From Pseudomonadota bacterium (lineage in GTDB: Bacteria; Pseudomonadota; Gammaproteobacteria; Steroidobacterales; Steroidobacteraceae), in the NCBI GenBank assembly GCA_023433705.1, contig JAEYUC010000060.1, positions 1-7,541 on the forward strand: a stretch of DNA of 7,541 nt, read 5' to 3'. A model generated the notes under the pieces. That model did no database searches and was not told the DNA's origin. It saw nothing but the letters and a program-made list of their open reading frames with translations. Each line of letters begins with the position of its first letter. Positions within the stretch are counted from its first letter, which is position 1. The position numbers were made by a program, and so were the translations under genes. Of this stretch, positions 1 to 7,469 are shown piece after piece.

Positions 1-58
1 TGTTTTGGGGGGGGGGGTTTGGGTTTTTGAAAACTAATTTTTTTCACCCCGGGCACCA
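1..58. repeat. Corrupted third copy of the palindromic repeat at the window edge
   Basis: The first 28 bases are only T and G and include an 11-base G run at 7-17, unlike the balanced high-GC DNA elsewhere. Bases 32-58 nevertheless resemble the right arm of the two intact palindromes at 3524-3612 and 7470-7541. The stretch ends TTCACCCCGGGCACC where those copies have TCTCACCCGGCACC, with extra bases in the C and G runs. The position also fits, because it begins 8 nt beyond the stop codon of the gene at 67-759, and the intact copies also lie at gene 3' ends. The likeliest explanation is a real repeat copy read badly at a contig end, with the far arm degraded into homopolymers. A genuinely decayed copy is the alternative. 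No gene is supported here. Confidence 0.5.
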
Positions 59-66
59 ACCTGCAA

Positions 67-759
67 TCACGCGCCGCGGCGGGCGCGGGCTTCATCGACG
101 AAGAACTTGCGCACTTTCATCGCGTGCTGCAGCCGGCCCCTGCGCACGTACGCCTGGTAGAGAAAGTCTTTCATCACTTCGAGCAGCACTGCCGCCTGGT
201 AGGCGTTGATGATGGGCAGGTCGATATAGGTATCGGCCGTGCCGGCGAAGATGACGCGCATGACCACCGCGAAGCTGTCCTCGTCGATCTCCGCCATGTC
301 GCGCACGTCGGAGAGCGAATCGAACAAACGCAGTTTCGTGGGATTGCCGAGATCCGCGAACGTCGTGGCCGCTGTGCGCCGACACATGGCCGCGAACGCC
401 TGGAACTGGTCGTGCGAATAGCTGGTCAGCGCCTCGCGGAAGAAGATTTCGACGTCCTCGGGCACGTAGTTGAACGCGAACTTCTCGATCGGGCGTTCGA
501 CGTCGAAGGCCTGCGGCGCGAGTTCGACGCGATTGTTCGCGAACGCGCGCGCGGCGTAACGCAGGAAAACCGGCGCGTTGCACGCGTGGCATCGGAGCAC
601 CACGCCGACCGAGCGCGGCTTGCGCAACAGCAGATCGTCGAAGGTCGGCAACGCGCTCGGACTCATGCGCGAGAACGCGTTGCAGTGAGGGCAGTTGCGC
701 GCGGTCTCGCGCTCGTCGCCGAAGTACATCGCGCCCGTCGAGTCGATGAACACGTTCAT
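67..759 (-). CDS. DUF4145-like zinc-ribbon protein, function unknown
   Basis: This encodes a 230-aa soluble protein with no signal peptide or membrane segment. The N-terminal part has two CxxC pairs, C23/C26 (CPHC) and C57/C60 (CHAC), about 30 residues apart, as in a zinc ribbon. It is followed by a helical region around residues 98-135 (VPEDVEIFFREA, then a stretch with AAMCRRTAATTFADLG) that matches my memory of DUF4145 proteins. That family occurs alone or attached to restriction and other defence proteins and has no settled role. I chose the ATG at 757-759 because an open frame upstream of it runs into ettA, while this start begins the conserved-looking part and leaves 38 nt after the ettA stop. 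A weak AAGG lies about 13 nt upstream. The spacing suggests co-transcription behind ettA. No link to defence is visible in this context. The family call is moderate; the gene itself is secure. Confidence 0.75.
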   Translation of the reverse strand: MNVFIDSTGAMYFGDERETARNCPHCNAFSRMSPSALPTFDDLLLRKPRSVGVVLRCHACNAPVFLRYAARAFANNRVELAPQAFDVERPIEKFAFNYVPEDVEIFFREALTSYSHDQFQAFAAMCRRTAATTFADLGNPTKLRLFDSLSDVRDMAEIDEDSFAVVMRVIFAGTADTYIDLPIINAYQAAVLLEVMKDFLYQAYVRRGRLQHAMKVRKFFVDEARARRGA

Positions 760-797
760 ATCGTCCGCGCCTTCGAGCCCGCGCGCGCGGGCTGCCC

Positions 798-2474
<1,677 letters not shown>

Positions 2475-2482
2475 GGATTCCG

Positions 2483-3535
2483 ATGTTTTCTCGAGCGGGG
2501 AACGGCGCGGATTCTACATCCCTCCGGCGTGCGGCTGTGCTACGTTTGCCCGCGCAAAAAGGGAGCAGAAACCTGGGTACCGAGGCTTCTTCCGTACTGG
2601 TCGTGGCCGGCGAACGCCTGGCGCGTTATGGATTCGGCGACGGGCATCCTTTCGGTCCGGATCGGCATGCCGCGTTCTTCGCCGAATTCTCCAAGCGCGG
2701 GCTCGACAGGCGCGTGCGCATCCTCGAGCCACGCAGCGCCACCCGCGCGGAGCTCGAAACCTTCCACACGCCCCAGTACGTCGATTTCGTCGCGCAGAAA
2801 TCGCTGACCGGCGAGGGTTTTCTGGATGCCGGCGACACGCCGGCCTGGCGGGGCGTTTTCGAAGCGGCCGCCGACGTCGTCGGCGGCACGTTGCTCGCGG
2901 CCGAAGAGATCATGGCCGGGCGCGCGCGCCGCGCGTTCATCCCGATCGCGGGCCTTCACCATGCCGCGCGTGACAAGGCCGCGGGGTTCTGCGTGTTCAA
3001 CGATTGTGGTGTCGCGATCGAGGTGCTGCGCCGTAAATACGGGCTCAAGCGGATCGCGTATGTCGACATCGATGCGCACCATGGCGATGGCGTGTACTAC
3101 GGATTCGAAAAAGATCCGGAGCTGATCTTCGCGGACATTCACGAGGATGGTCACTACCTCTATCCCGGGACCGGGCGCGCGGACGAAACGGGCTCCGGCC
3201 CCGCGGAGGGGACGAAGCTCAACATTCCGGTCCCGCCGGGCGCGGACGACAACGTATTCGACAACGCCTGGGCGCGCGTGCTCGCGCACCTGCGCAAGTA
3301 CTCGCCGGAATTCATCGTGCTGCAGGCCGGGGCCGACAGCGTCGACGGGGATCCGATCACGCACATGCGTTATTCGGCCGAAAACCACGCACGTGCGGCC
3401 CGCGATCTGGCCAGGCTCGCCGACGAACTGGGCCACGGCCGAGTGCTGGGCACCGGCGGTGGCGGCTACAACCGCATCAACCTCGCGCGGGCCTGGTCGG
3501 GCGTCGTCGAAGGATTGCTGGTCGGTGCCGGGTGA
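2483..3535 (+). CDS. Histone deacetylase family protein (class I HDAC/AcuC-like zinc deacetylase)
   Basis: This is a cytoplasmic zinc-dependent amidohydrolase of the arginase/deacetylase fold. Bacterial relatives remove acetyl groups from protein lysines (AcuC acts on acetyl-CoA synthetase) or from polyamines. Numbered from the ATG at 2483 (350 aa), the active site looks complete. The His dyad is H159/H160 in GLHHA. The zinc ligands are D197 and H199 in DIDAHHGDG and D285 in QAGADS. The catalytic Tyr is Y329 in GGGGY. The start is uncertain: family similarity begins near residue 36 (SSVLVVAGERLARYGFG), and residues 1-30 look like read-through of upstream DNA overlapping the probable ettA promoter. 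A GGGAG at 2561-2565 is well spaced for an unusual CTG at 2573; GTG 2537 and TTG 2546 are other options. The TGA at 3533-3535 and the last three codons belong to a palindromic repeat. The substrate cannot be told from sequence, and no acetoin or acetyl-CoA synthetase gene is adjacent. Confidence 0.92.
   Translation: MFSRAGNGADSTSLRRAAVLRLPAQKGSRNLGTEASSVLVVAGERLARYGFGDGHPFGPDRHAAFFAEFSKRGLDRRVRILEPRSATRAELETFHTPQYVDFVAQKSLTGEGFLDAGDTPAWRGVFEAAADVVGGTLLAAEEIMAGRARRAFIPIAGLHHAARDKAAGFCVFNDCGVAIEVLRRKYGLKRIAYVDIDAHHGDGVYYGFEKDPELIFADIHEDGHYLYPGTGRADETGSGPAEGTKLNIPVPPGADDNVFDNAWARVLAHLRKYSPEFIVLQAGADSVDGDPITHMRYSAENHARAARDLARLADELGHGRVLGTGGGGYNRINLARAWSGVVEGLLVGAG
2511..2516 (-). promoter_or_regulatory. 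Possible -10 box for ettA
   Basis: Read on the minus strand this is TAGAAT, five of six matches to the sigma-70 -10 consensus, 36 nt upstream of the ettA ATG. That would give a 5' leader of roughly 30 nt. No convincing -35 hexamer is present at 16-18 nt spacing, so the call is tentative. If the deacetylase starts at 2483, this promoter lies inside its first codons, which is one reason to doubt that early start. Confidence 0.35.
2561..2565 (+). promoter_or_regulatory. Candidate ribosome binding site for a later deacetylase start
   Basis: GGGAG is the best Shine-Dalgarno-like match between the ettA start and the conserved part of the deacetylase. The only in-frame near-start codon at suitable spacing (7 nt) is CTG at 2573, five codons before the family-conserved region. 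The upstream ATG at 2483 has only a weak GGA 5 nt before it. If this site is used, the gene has a rare CTG start and the protein is about 320 aa. Confidence 0.3.
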
Positions 3536-3612
3536 GAAATCGCTGAGTTAACCACCCCGGGATTGGTTGTGGCGTGCCGGCCCGCTAACTCAGCGATTTC
3601 TCACCCGGCACC
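3524..3612. repeat. Palindromic repeat, copy 1 (27-bp perfect arms, 35-nt loop)
   Basis: Left arm 3524-3550 and right arm 3586-3612 are perfect reverse complements over 27 nt. The arm starts GGTGCCGGGTGAGAAATC and continues GCTGAGTTA. Pairing continues outward for five of six more bases (3518-3523 with 3613-3618). The 35-nt loop contains its own small dyad, AACCA (3550-3554) with TGGTT (3564-3568). A copy with the same arms lies at 7470-7541. The element has no reading frame and no T tract after it, so it is not a standard intrinsic terminator, though such a strong hairpin could end transcription or protect the 3' end of the mRNA. It resembles a REP element or a very small MITE. It overlaps the end of the deacetylase gene, supplying its TGA at 3533-3535. 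Confidence 0.9.
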
Positions 3613-3656
3613 TACCAGTACAGTTGCAATACAGGACTGACCCTCTTTGCTGGGAA

Positions 3657-3692
3657 ACGGGGGCTGCCCCCATTACAATTCGCGGCCCCCGT
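3657..3692. promoter_or_regulatory. 8-bp inverted repeat flanking the glyA -10 box
   Basis: ACGGGGGC at 3657-3664 is the exact reverse complement of GCCCCCGT at 3685-3692, with 20 nt between. The probable -10 box lies in the interval. A second GCCCCC at 3666-3671 could pair with the first arm instead, giving two mutually exclusive hairpins in single-stranded form. The dyad could be an operator for a dimeric regulator or simply GC-rich chance. It does not resemble the PurR consensus known for E. coli glyA. Confidence 0.35.
3674..3679 (+). promoter_or_regulatory. Probable -10 box of the glyA-nrdR-ribD operon
   Basis: TACAAT matches five of six positions of the sigma-70 -10 consensus and lies 36 nt before the glyA ATG, in an otherwise GC-rich leader. 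The -35 is poor: TTGCTG at 3647-3652 is 21 nt away, which is too long, and the hexamer at 17-nt spacing (TGGGAA) is weak. Its position between the repeat and the first gene of the operon supports the call. Confidence 0.4.
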
Positions 3693-3715
3693 GACGACCC
3701 TTCCGAGGTCCATAC

Positions 3716-4972
3716 ATGTTCAGAACCGCGATGACCATCGGTGGCTTTGACCCCGAGCTCGAGACAGCCCTCAAGAACGAACGCCAGCGCCAGGAAGATC
3801 ACATCGAGTTGATCGCCTCGGAGAATTACGCGAGTCCGCGCGTGCTGGAAGCCCAGGGTTCCGTGCTCACGAACAAATATGCCGAGGGTTATCCGGGCAA
3901 GCGTTATTACGGCGGTTGCGAATTCGTCGACGTCGCCGAGCAGCTCGCGATCGATCGCGCCAAAAAACTCTTCGGCGCCGATTACGCCAACGTGCAGCCG
4001 CACTCCGGCTCGCAGGCGAACGCCGCGGCCTATCTCGCGTTGATCAATCCGGGCGACACGATCCTCGGCATGTCGCTCGATCACGGCGGTCATCTCACGC
4101 ACGGCGCGAAGGTGAATTTCTCGGGCAAGATCTTCCGCGCGGTGCAGTACGGCATCCGTCCGGACACGGGTGAGATCGACTACGACGCGCTCGCCGCGCA
4201 GGCGCTCGCCGAGAAGCCGAAGATGGTCGTCGCCGGCTTCTCCGCCTACTCGCGCGTGCTCGACTTCAAGCGCTTCCGCGAGATCGCGGATTCCGTCGGC
4301 GCCTATCTCATGGTGGACATGGCGCACGTGGCGGGCCTCGTGGCCGCGGGCCAGTACCCGAACCCGGTGCCGTACGCGGACGTAGTCACGAGCACCACGC
4401 ACAAGACGCTGCGCGGTCCGCGCGGTGGTTTGATCCTCGCGCGTGCGAACGAGGCGATCACGAAGAAGCTCAACTCGCTCGTGTTCCCGGGCACGCAGGG
4501 CGGTCCGCTCATGCACGTCATCGCCGCGAAGGCCGTGGCCTTCCTCGAAGCGCTGCAGCCGGAGTTCGCGGAATATCAGAAGCAGGTCGTCGTGAACGCG
4601 AAAGCCATGTGCGCGCGCCTGCAGAAGCGCAACTACAAGATCGTCTGCGGCGGAACCGACAACCATCTCTTCCTGCTCGATCTCTCGGACAAGCCGATGA
4701 ACGGCAAGGAAGCGGATGCGGCGCTCGGCAAGGCGCACATCACCGTGAACAAGAACGCGGTCCCGAACGATCCGCGCCCGCCGATGGTGACGAGCGGCAT
4801 CCGCATCGGCACGCCGGCCGGCACCACGCGCGGCTTCAAGGAAAAAGAGTTCGAGCAGATCGCCGACTGGATCGCCGACGTGCTCGACGCGAACGGCAGC
4901 GACGCGGCCATCGAGAAGACCCGCGCGGCGGTGGGCGAGTTGTGCCGCCGTTATCCCGTGTACGGTCCCTGA
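3716..4972 (+). CDS. glyA: Serine hydroxymethyltransferase
   Basis: GlyA is a cytoplasmic PLP enzyme that converts serine and tetrahydrofolate to glycine and 5,10-methylene-tetrahydrofolate, the main source of one-carbon units for thymidylate, purines and methionine. The 418-aa product is essentially the usual length (E. coli 417). Clear family motifs are HIELIASENY (29-38), LTNKYAEGYPGKRYYGGCE (51-69), the serine-rich PLP phosphate region QPHSGSQANAAAY (94-106), DMAHVAGLVAAG (201-212) and the PLP-lysine motif TSTTHKTLRGPRGG with K230 (E. coli K229). The C-terminal region has the SGIRIGTPAGTTRGF motif (360-374). The start at 3716 has GAGG at 3705-3708 with 7-nt spacing and matches the family N-terminus; an ATG at 3731 is a less likely alternative. 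It leads the operon, 28 nt before nrdR. No anomalies. Confidence 0.98.
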   Translation: MFRTAMTIGGFDPELETALKNERQRQEDHIELIASENYASPRVLEAQGSVLTNKYAEGYPGKRYYGGCEFVDVAEQLAIDRAKKLFGADYANVQPHSGSQANAAAYLALINPGDTILGMSLDHGGHLTHGAKVNFSGKIFRAVQYGIRPDTGEIDYDALAAQALAEKPKMVVAGFSAYSRVLDFKRFREIADSVGAYLMVDMAHVAGLVAAGQYPNPVPYADVVTSTTHKTLRGPRGGLILARANEAITKKLNSLVFPGTQGGPLMHVIAAKAVAFLEALQPEFAEYQKQVVVNAKAMCARLQKRNYKIVCGGTDNHLFLLDLSDKPMNGKEADAALGKAHITVNKNAVPNDPRPPMVTSGIRIGTPAGTTRGFKEKEFEQIADWIADVLDANGSDAAIEKTRAAVGELCRRYPVYGP

Positions 4973-5000
4973 GGGTCGCGCGCACACCTGAGGGTGGTTC

Positions 5001-5528
5001 ATGCACTGTCCGTTCTGCGGGCACGAAGAGACGAAGGTGAACGATTCGCGCCTCGCCGCCGAGGGGGCGCAGATCCGCCGGCGTCGCGAGTGCCTGCAAT
5101 GCGGCGAGCGTTTCACCACCTTCGAAACCGCGGAACTCGTCATGCCGCTGGTCGTGAAGAGCGACCAGCGCCGCGTACCCTTCGATGAAAGCAAGCTGCG
5201 CGGCGGACTCGCGAAGGCGCTCGAAAAACGGCCCGTGAGCCTGGAAGCCATCGAAGAGGCGGTCGGGCACATCACACGCAAGCTGCGCAGCCTCGGCGAA
5301 CGTGAAGTCACGTCGCGACTCATCGGCGAGATCGTGATGGAGGAGCTGCACAAGCTCGACGAGGTCGCCTACGTGCGTTACGCCTCGGTGTATCGGCACT
5401 TCCAGGACGTCGAGGCGTTTCGCGAGGAGATCGAGCGCATGCGCCATCGGCGCGGGCGCATCGCGAGCGAGGACCAGCTCGAGCTCATTCCGGGCGGAGC
5501 GCCGCCGAAGAAAAAGGATCGCAAGTGA
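5001..5528 (+). CDS. nrdR: Transcriptional repressor NrdR
   Basis: NrdR is a zinc-ribbon/ATP-cone regulator that senses the ATP/dATP balance and represses ribonucleotide reductase operons at NrdR boxes. The zinc ribbon has C3/C6 (MHCPFCGH) and C31/C34 (ECLQCGERF), with the basic RRRRE stretch at 26-30 used in DNA binding. The ATP-cone spans about 49-139 (VVKSDQRRVPFDESKLRGGL through EVAYVRYASVYRHFQDV). At 175 aa it is longer than the usual 150 or so because of a C-terminal tail from about residue 148, which is hydrophilic and ends in lysine-rich PPKKKDRK. The ATG has GAGGG at 4990-4994, 6 nt upstream. The gene follows glyA closely and overlaps ribD by 4 nt, an order common in proteobacteria. 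No NrdR box pair is seen here, so its targets are elsewhere. Confidence 0.97.
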   Translation: MHCPFCGHEETKVNDSRLAAEGAQIRRRRECLQCGERFTTFETAELVMPLVVKSDQRRVPFDESKLRGGLAKALEKRPVSLEAIEEAVGHITRKLRSLGEREVTSRLIGEIVMEELHKLDEVAYVRYASVYRHFQDVEAFREEIERMRHRRGRIASEDQLELIPGGAPPKKKDRK

Positions 5529-6628
5529 AGTTCAGCGCGTTCGACGAAGTCGCGATGCGACGCGCGCTCGAACTCGCGGTGCGCGGGTTGTATTCGACGG
5601 CGCCGAATCCGCGCGTCGGCGCCGTGCTCGCGCGCGACGGAGAGATCGTCGGCGAAGGCTGGCACGAACGACCGGGTCAGCCGCACGCCGAACCGCATGC
5701 GATTCGCGACGCGGGCGAACGGGCGCGCGGCGCGACGGCCTACGTCACGCTCGAGCCTTGCAACCACCATGGGCGCACGCCGCCCTGCGTCGACGCGCTG
5801 CTCGCGGCGGGCGTGCGTCGCGTGGTGTACGCGGTGGGCGACCCGAATCCCCGCGTGAATGGCAGCGGCGCGGCGCGGCTGCGCGCGGCCGGCGTCATCG
5901 TCGAATCCGGCCTGCTCGAACGCGAGGCCGAGGAGCTCAACGCGGGATTCATGATGCGCATGCGCAAGGGCCGTCCCTTCGTGCGCCTCAAGTCCGCGGC
6001 CAGTCTCGACGGTCGCACGGCGCTCGCGAATGGCAAGAGCAAGTGGATCACCAGCGAGGAGTCGCGCGCCGACGTGCAGCACTGGCGCGCGCAGAGCGGG
6101 GCGATCCTGACCAGCGCCGCGACGGTCCTCGCCGACGATCCTCGTCTCGACGTGCGCATCGAGACTCCGCGCCAGCCGCTGCGCGTGGTGCTGGACCGGC
6201 GTCGCCGCGTGAAGAAGAACGCGCGCATTCTGAAGCCGCCCGGTGACGTCGTCCTGTTCGCCGGCGGACAGGCGCGCGGCAGGGCGTCTAAGGATCGCCC
6301 CGTCGAAGCATTCGGCCGGGCGAGCATCGAACGTGTGCGCATCTTGCGCGGGCATCTCGATCTGGCGCGAGTCTTCGCGCGGCTCGCGGAGCTCGAAGTC
6401 AACGACGTGCTCGTCGAATGCGGACCGAGATTGGCGGGTGCGTTGCTCTCGGCCGGACTGGTCGACGAGTGGCTGCTGTATTACGCGCCGGTGTTGTTGG
6501 GATCCGACGCGCGACCCCTTGCTGCGCTGCCTCCGATCACGCGAATCGCGGCCGCGAAGCGGTTCGACTTGTCCGAATCGAAGCAAATCGGTCCCGACGT
6601 CCGCCTACGGCTGCGTACCGCGCTCTGA
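5525..6628 (+). CDS. ribD: Bifunctional diaminohydroxyphosphoribosylaminopyrimidine deaminase / 5-amino-6-(5-phosphoribosylamino)uracil reductase
   Basis: RibD carries out two consecutive cytoplasmic steps of riboflavin synthesis after GTP cyclohydrolase II: deamination of the pyrimidine ring, then NADPH-dependent reduction of the ribose. The N-terminal deaminase domain (about 1-145) has the zinc and catalytic residues in HAE (54-56) and PCNHHGRTPPC (C79 and C88). The C-terminal reductase domain (about 150-367) has SAASLDGRTAL, KWITSEESR, ATVLADDPRL and a VECGPRLAGALL segment where many homologues have EGGP. Length is 367 aa, as in E. coli. The start is GTG at 5525, overlapping the nrdR TGA as GTGA, with AAGGA at 5514-5518 and 6-nt spacing, which suggests translational coupling. 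The remaining riboflavin genes (ribE, ribBA, ribH) do not follow, so the pathway must be completed elsewhere in the genome. Confidence 0.97.
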   Translation: MKFSAFDEVAMRRALELAVRGLYSTAPNPRVGAVLARDGEIVGEGWHERPGQPHAEPHAIRDAGERARGATAYVTLEPCNHHGRTPPCVDALLAAGVRRVVYAVGDPNPRVNGSGAARLRAAGVIVESGLLEREAEELNAGFMMRMRKGRPFVRLKSAASLDGRTALANGKSKWITSEESRADVQHWRAQSGAILTSAATVLADDPRLDVRIETPRQPLRVVLDRRRRVKKNARILKPPGDVVLFAGGQARGRASKDRPVEAFGRASIERVRILRGHLDLARVFARLAELEVNDVLVECGPRLAGALLSAGLVDEWLLYYAPVLLGSDARPLAALPPITRIAAAKRFDLSESKQIGPDVRLRLRTAL

Positions 6629-6651
6629 AGCAAGGACCGTCCGGCAGTGCT

Positions 6652-6673
6652 GTCACGCAGGCCGAAGCGTGAC
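6652..6673. other. Small hairpin downstream of ribD
   Basis: GTCACGC at 6652-6658 pairs perfectly with GCGTGAC at 6667-6673 across an 8-nt loop, beginning 24 nt after the ribD stop. No T run follows, so it is not a standard intrinsic terminator. It may mark the operon's 3' end, act as an operator for the downstream barrel gene, or be chance. Confidence 0.35.
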
Positions 6674-6699
6674 CCGCGCACATCCAACCTAGGTCCCAT

Positions 6700-6727
6700 T
6701 TGAAGCCCGCGCGGGGCCAACAAGAAT
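6700..6727 (+). promoter_or_regulatory. Possible promoter for the outer-membrane protein gene
   Basis: TTGAAG at 6700-6705 (four of six to TTGACA) and AAGAAT at 6722-6727 (four of six to TATAAT) are 16 nt apart. They would give a leader of about 55 nt to the ATG at 6788. The match is weak. It is supported mainly by the 159-nt gap after ribD and the unrelated function of the next gene, which suggest that gene has its own promoter. Confidence 0.25.
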
Positions 6728-6775
6728 CGCTGCCATGCGGTTGTGAGGGAACAACACCGCGTCATCACGTTCGCC

Positions 6776-6782
6776 AAGGAGG
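6776..6782 (+). promoter_or_regulatory. Strong ribosome binding site fixing the barrel gene start
   Basis: AAGGAGG is a near-perfect Shine-Dalgarno sequence 5 nt before the ATG at 6788. It decides the start against the in-frame GTG at 6743, which would add 15 residues ahead of a normal signal peptide. Such a strong site fits an abundant envelope protein. Confidence 0.85.
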
Positions 6783-6787
6783 CTTCG

Positions 6788-7450
6788 ATGCGTGTCCGTG
6801 GAAAATCCCTTCTAACTACCATCGTCCTGGGTGCGCTTCTCGTCAACCCCGTCCTCGCGCAGGACCGCGACACCGGCTGGGAACTCGGCTTCGACGTCAA
6901 CTACCTGCTCGGTGACGACGTCGATTTCGAAGGCGGTTCCGTCGCCGATGTCCAGGACGACTGGGGCTTCGCGGTCAGCTTCGGCTATCGTTTCAATCCC
7001 AACCTCGAGATCCAGAGCACGATCGACTGGTCGGACGTCGACTACGACGCGACCCTCGTCAGGGCGGACCTGCCGGGTTCACTTGCGGTGTCGGGCACGA
7101 TGGAAACCTTCACGCTCATGGCGAAGGGCGTCTACAACTTCATCGACGGTCCGGTGACTCCGTTCATTTCGGCCGGACTCGGCTGGAGCTGGATCGACAC
7201 GAACATTCCGACCGGCTCGGTTTCGGTCGGCTGCTGGTGGGATCCGTGGTGGGGCCAGATCTGCGCGCCCTACCAGAATACGAAGTCGGTCGACGGCTTC
7301 CGGTACAGCGGCGGCCTGGGCCTGCGCTGGGACGTCACCGACATGCTTTCGTTCCGCGGCTCCTGGGAAATGCACTGGATCGACCTCTCCAACGCGGATG
7401 GGACTCCGTCGTTCCAGCAGATCAAGGTCGGGCTGACCTGGCGGTACTAG
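6788..7450 (+). CDS. Outer-membrane beta-barrel protein (OmpW/OmpA-like eight-strand porin family)
   Basis: This encodes a 220-aa secreted protein that is expected to fold in the outer membrane. The start MRVRGKSLLTTIVLGALL is a Sec signal peptide with likely cleavage after VLA at residue 24, leaving QDRDTG. The mature part shows eight alternating strands: about 30-41, 59-69, 73-86, 104-119, 124-137, 170-182, 187-200 and 209-220. It ends in VGLTWRY, a terminal aromatic residue of the kind recognised by the Bam machinery. I would place it in the broad OMP_b-brl family; the exact role (small porin, adhesin or structural) cannot be told. An unusual loop between strands 5 and 6 carries GCWWDPWWGQIC, with C149 and C159 and four tryptophans. 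Strong SD at 6776-6782. The gene is separated from ribD and followed 19 nt later by a palindromic repeat, so it is probably a single-gene unit. Confidence 0.85.
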   Translation: MRVRGKSLLTTIVLGALLVNPVLAQDRDTGWELGFDVNYLLGDDVDFEGGSVADVQDDWGFAVSFGYRFNPNLEIQSTIDWSDVDYDATLVRADLPGSLAVSGTMETFTLMAKGVYNFIDGPVTPFISAGLGWSWIDTNIPTGSVSVGCWWDPWWGQICAPYQNTKSVDGFRYSGGLGLRWDVTDMLSFRGSWEMHWIDLSNADGTPSFQQIKVGLTWRY

Positions 7451-7469
7451 CTAGCGCACGAGGCCCGGG

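Noticed and set aside
67..759. Defence-system gene because of the DUF4145-like family
   Set aside because: The neighbours are housekeeping genes and no nuclease, methylase or other defence partner is in the window, so a defence role would be unsupported.
3524..3612. Classical Rho-independent terminator for the deacetylase gene
   Set aside because: The stem is strong, but no T tract follows either arm on either strand, so I describe it as a repeat with a possible 3'-end role instead.
3613..3715. Glycine riboswitch in the glyA leader
   Set aside because: The leader is only about 100 nt, contains the likely promoter itself, and lacks a recognisable tandem aptamer.
4968..4995. 9-nt direct repeat CCTGAGGGT (4968-4976 and 4987-4995) between glyA and nrdR
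   Set aside because: It is short and is explained by the glyA stop region and the nrdR SD; two copies 19 nt apart are not enough to call a regulatory site.
3590..5353. 587-codon open frame on the minus strand across glyA and nrdR
   Set aside because: It is antisense to two unmistakable genes, has low-complexity R/H/V/E-rich composition typical of a shadow frame in high-GC DNA, and shows no family motif.
5378..6586. 402-codon open frame on the minus strand opposite ribD
   Set aside because: It mirrors ribD with arginine/alanine/histidine-rich composition, and ribD is clearly the real gene.
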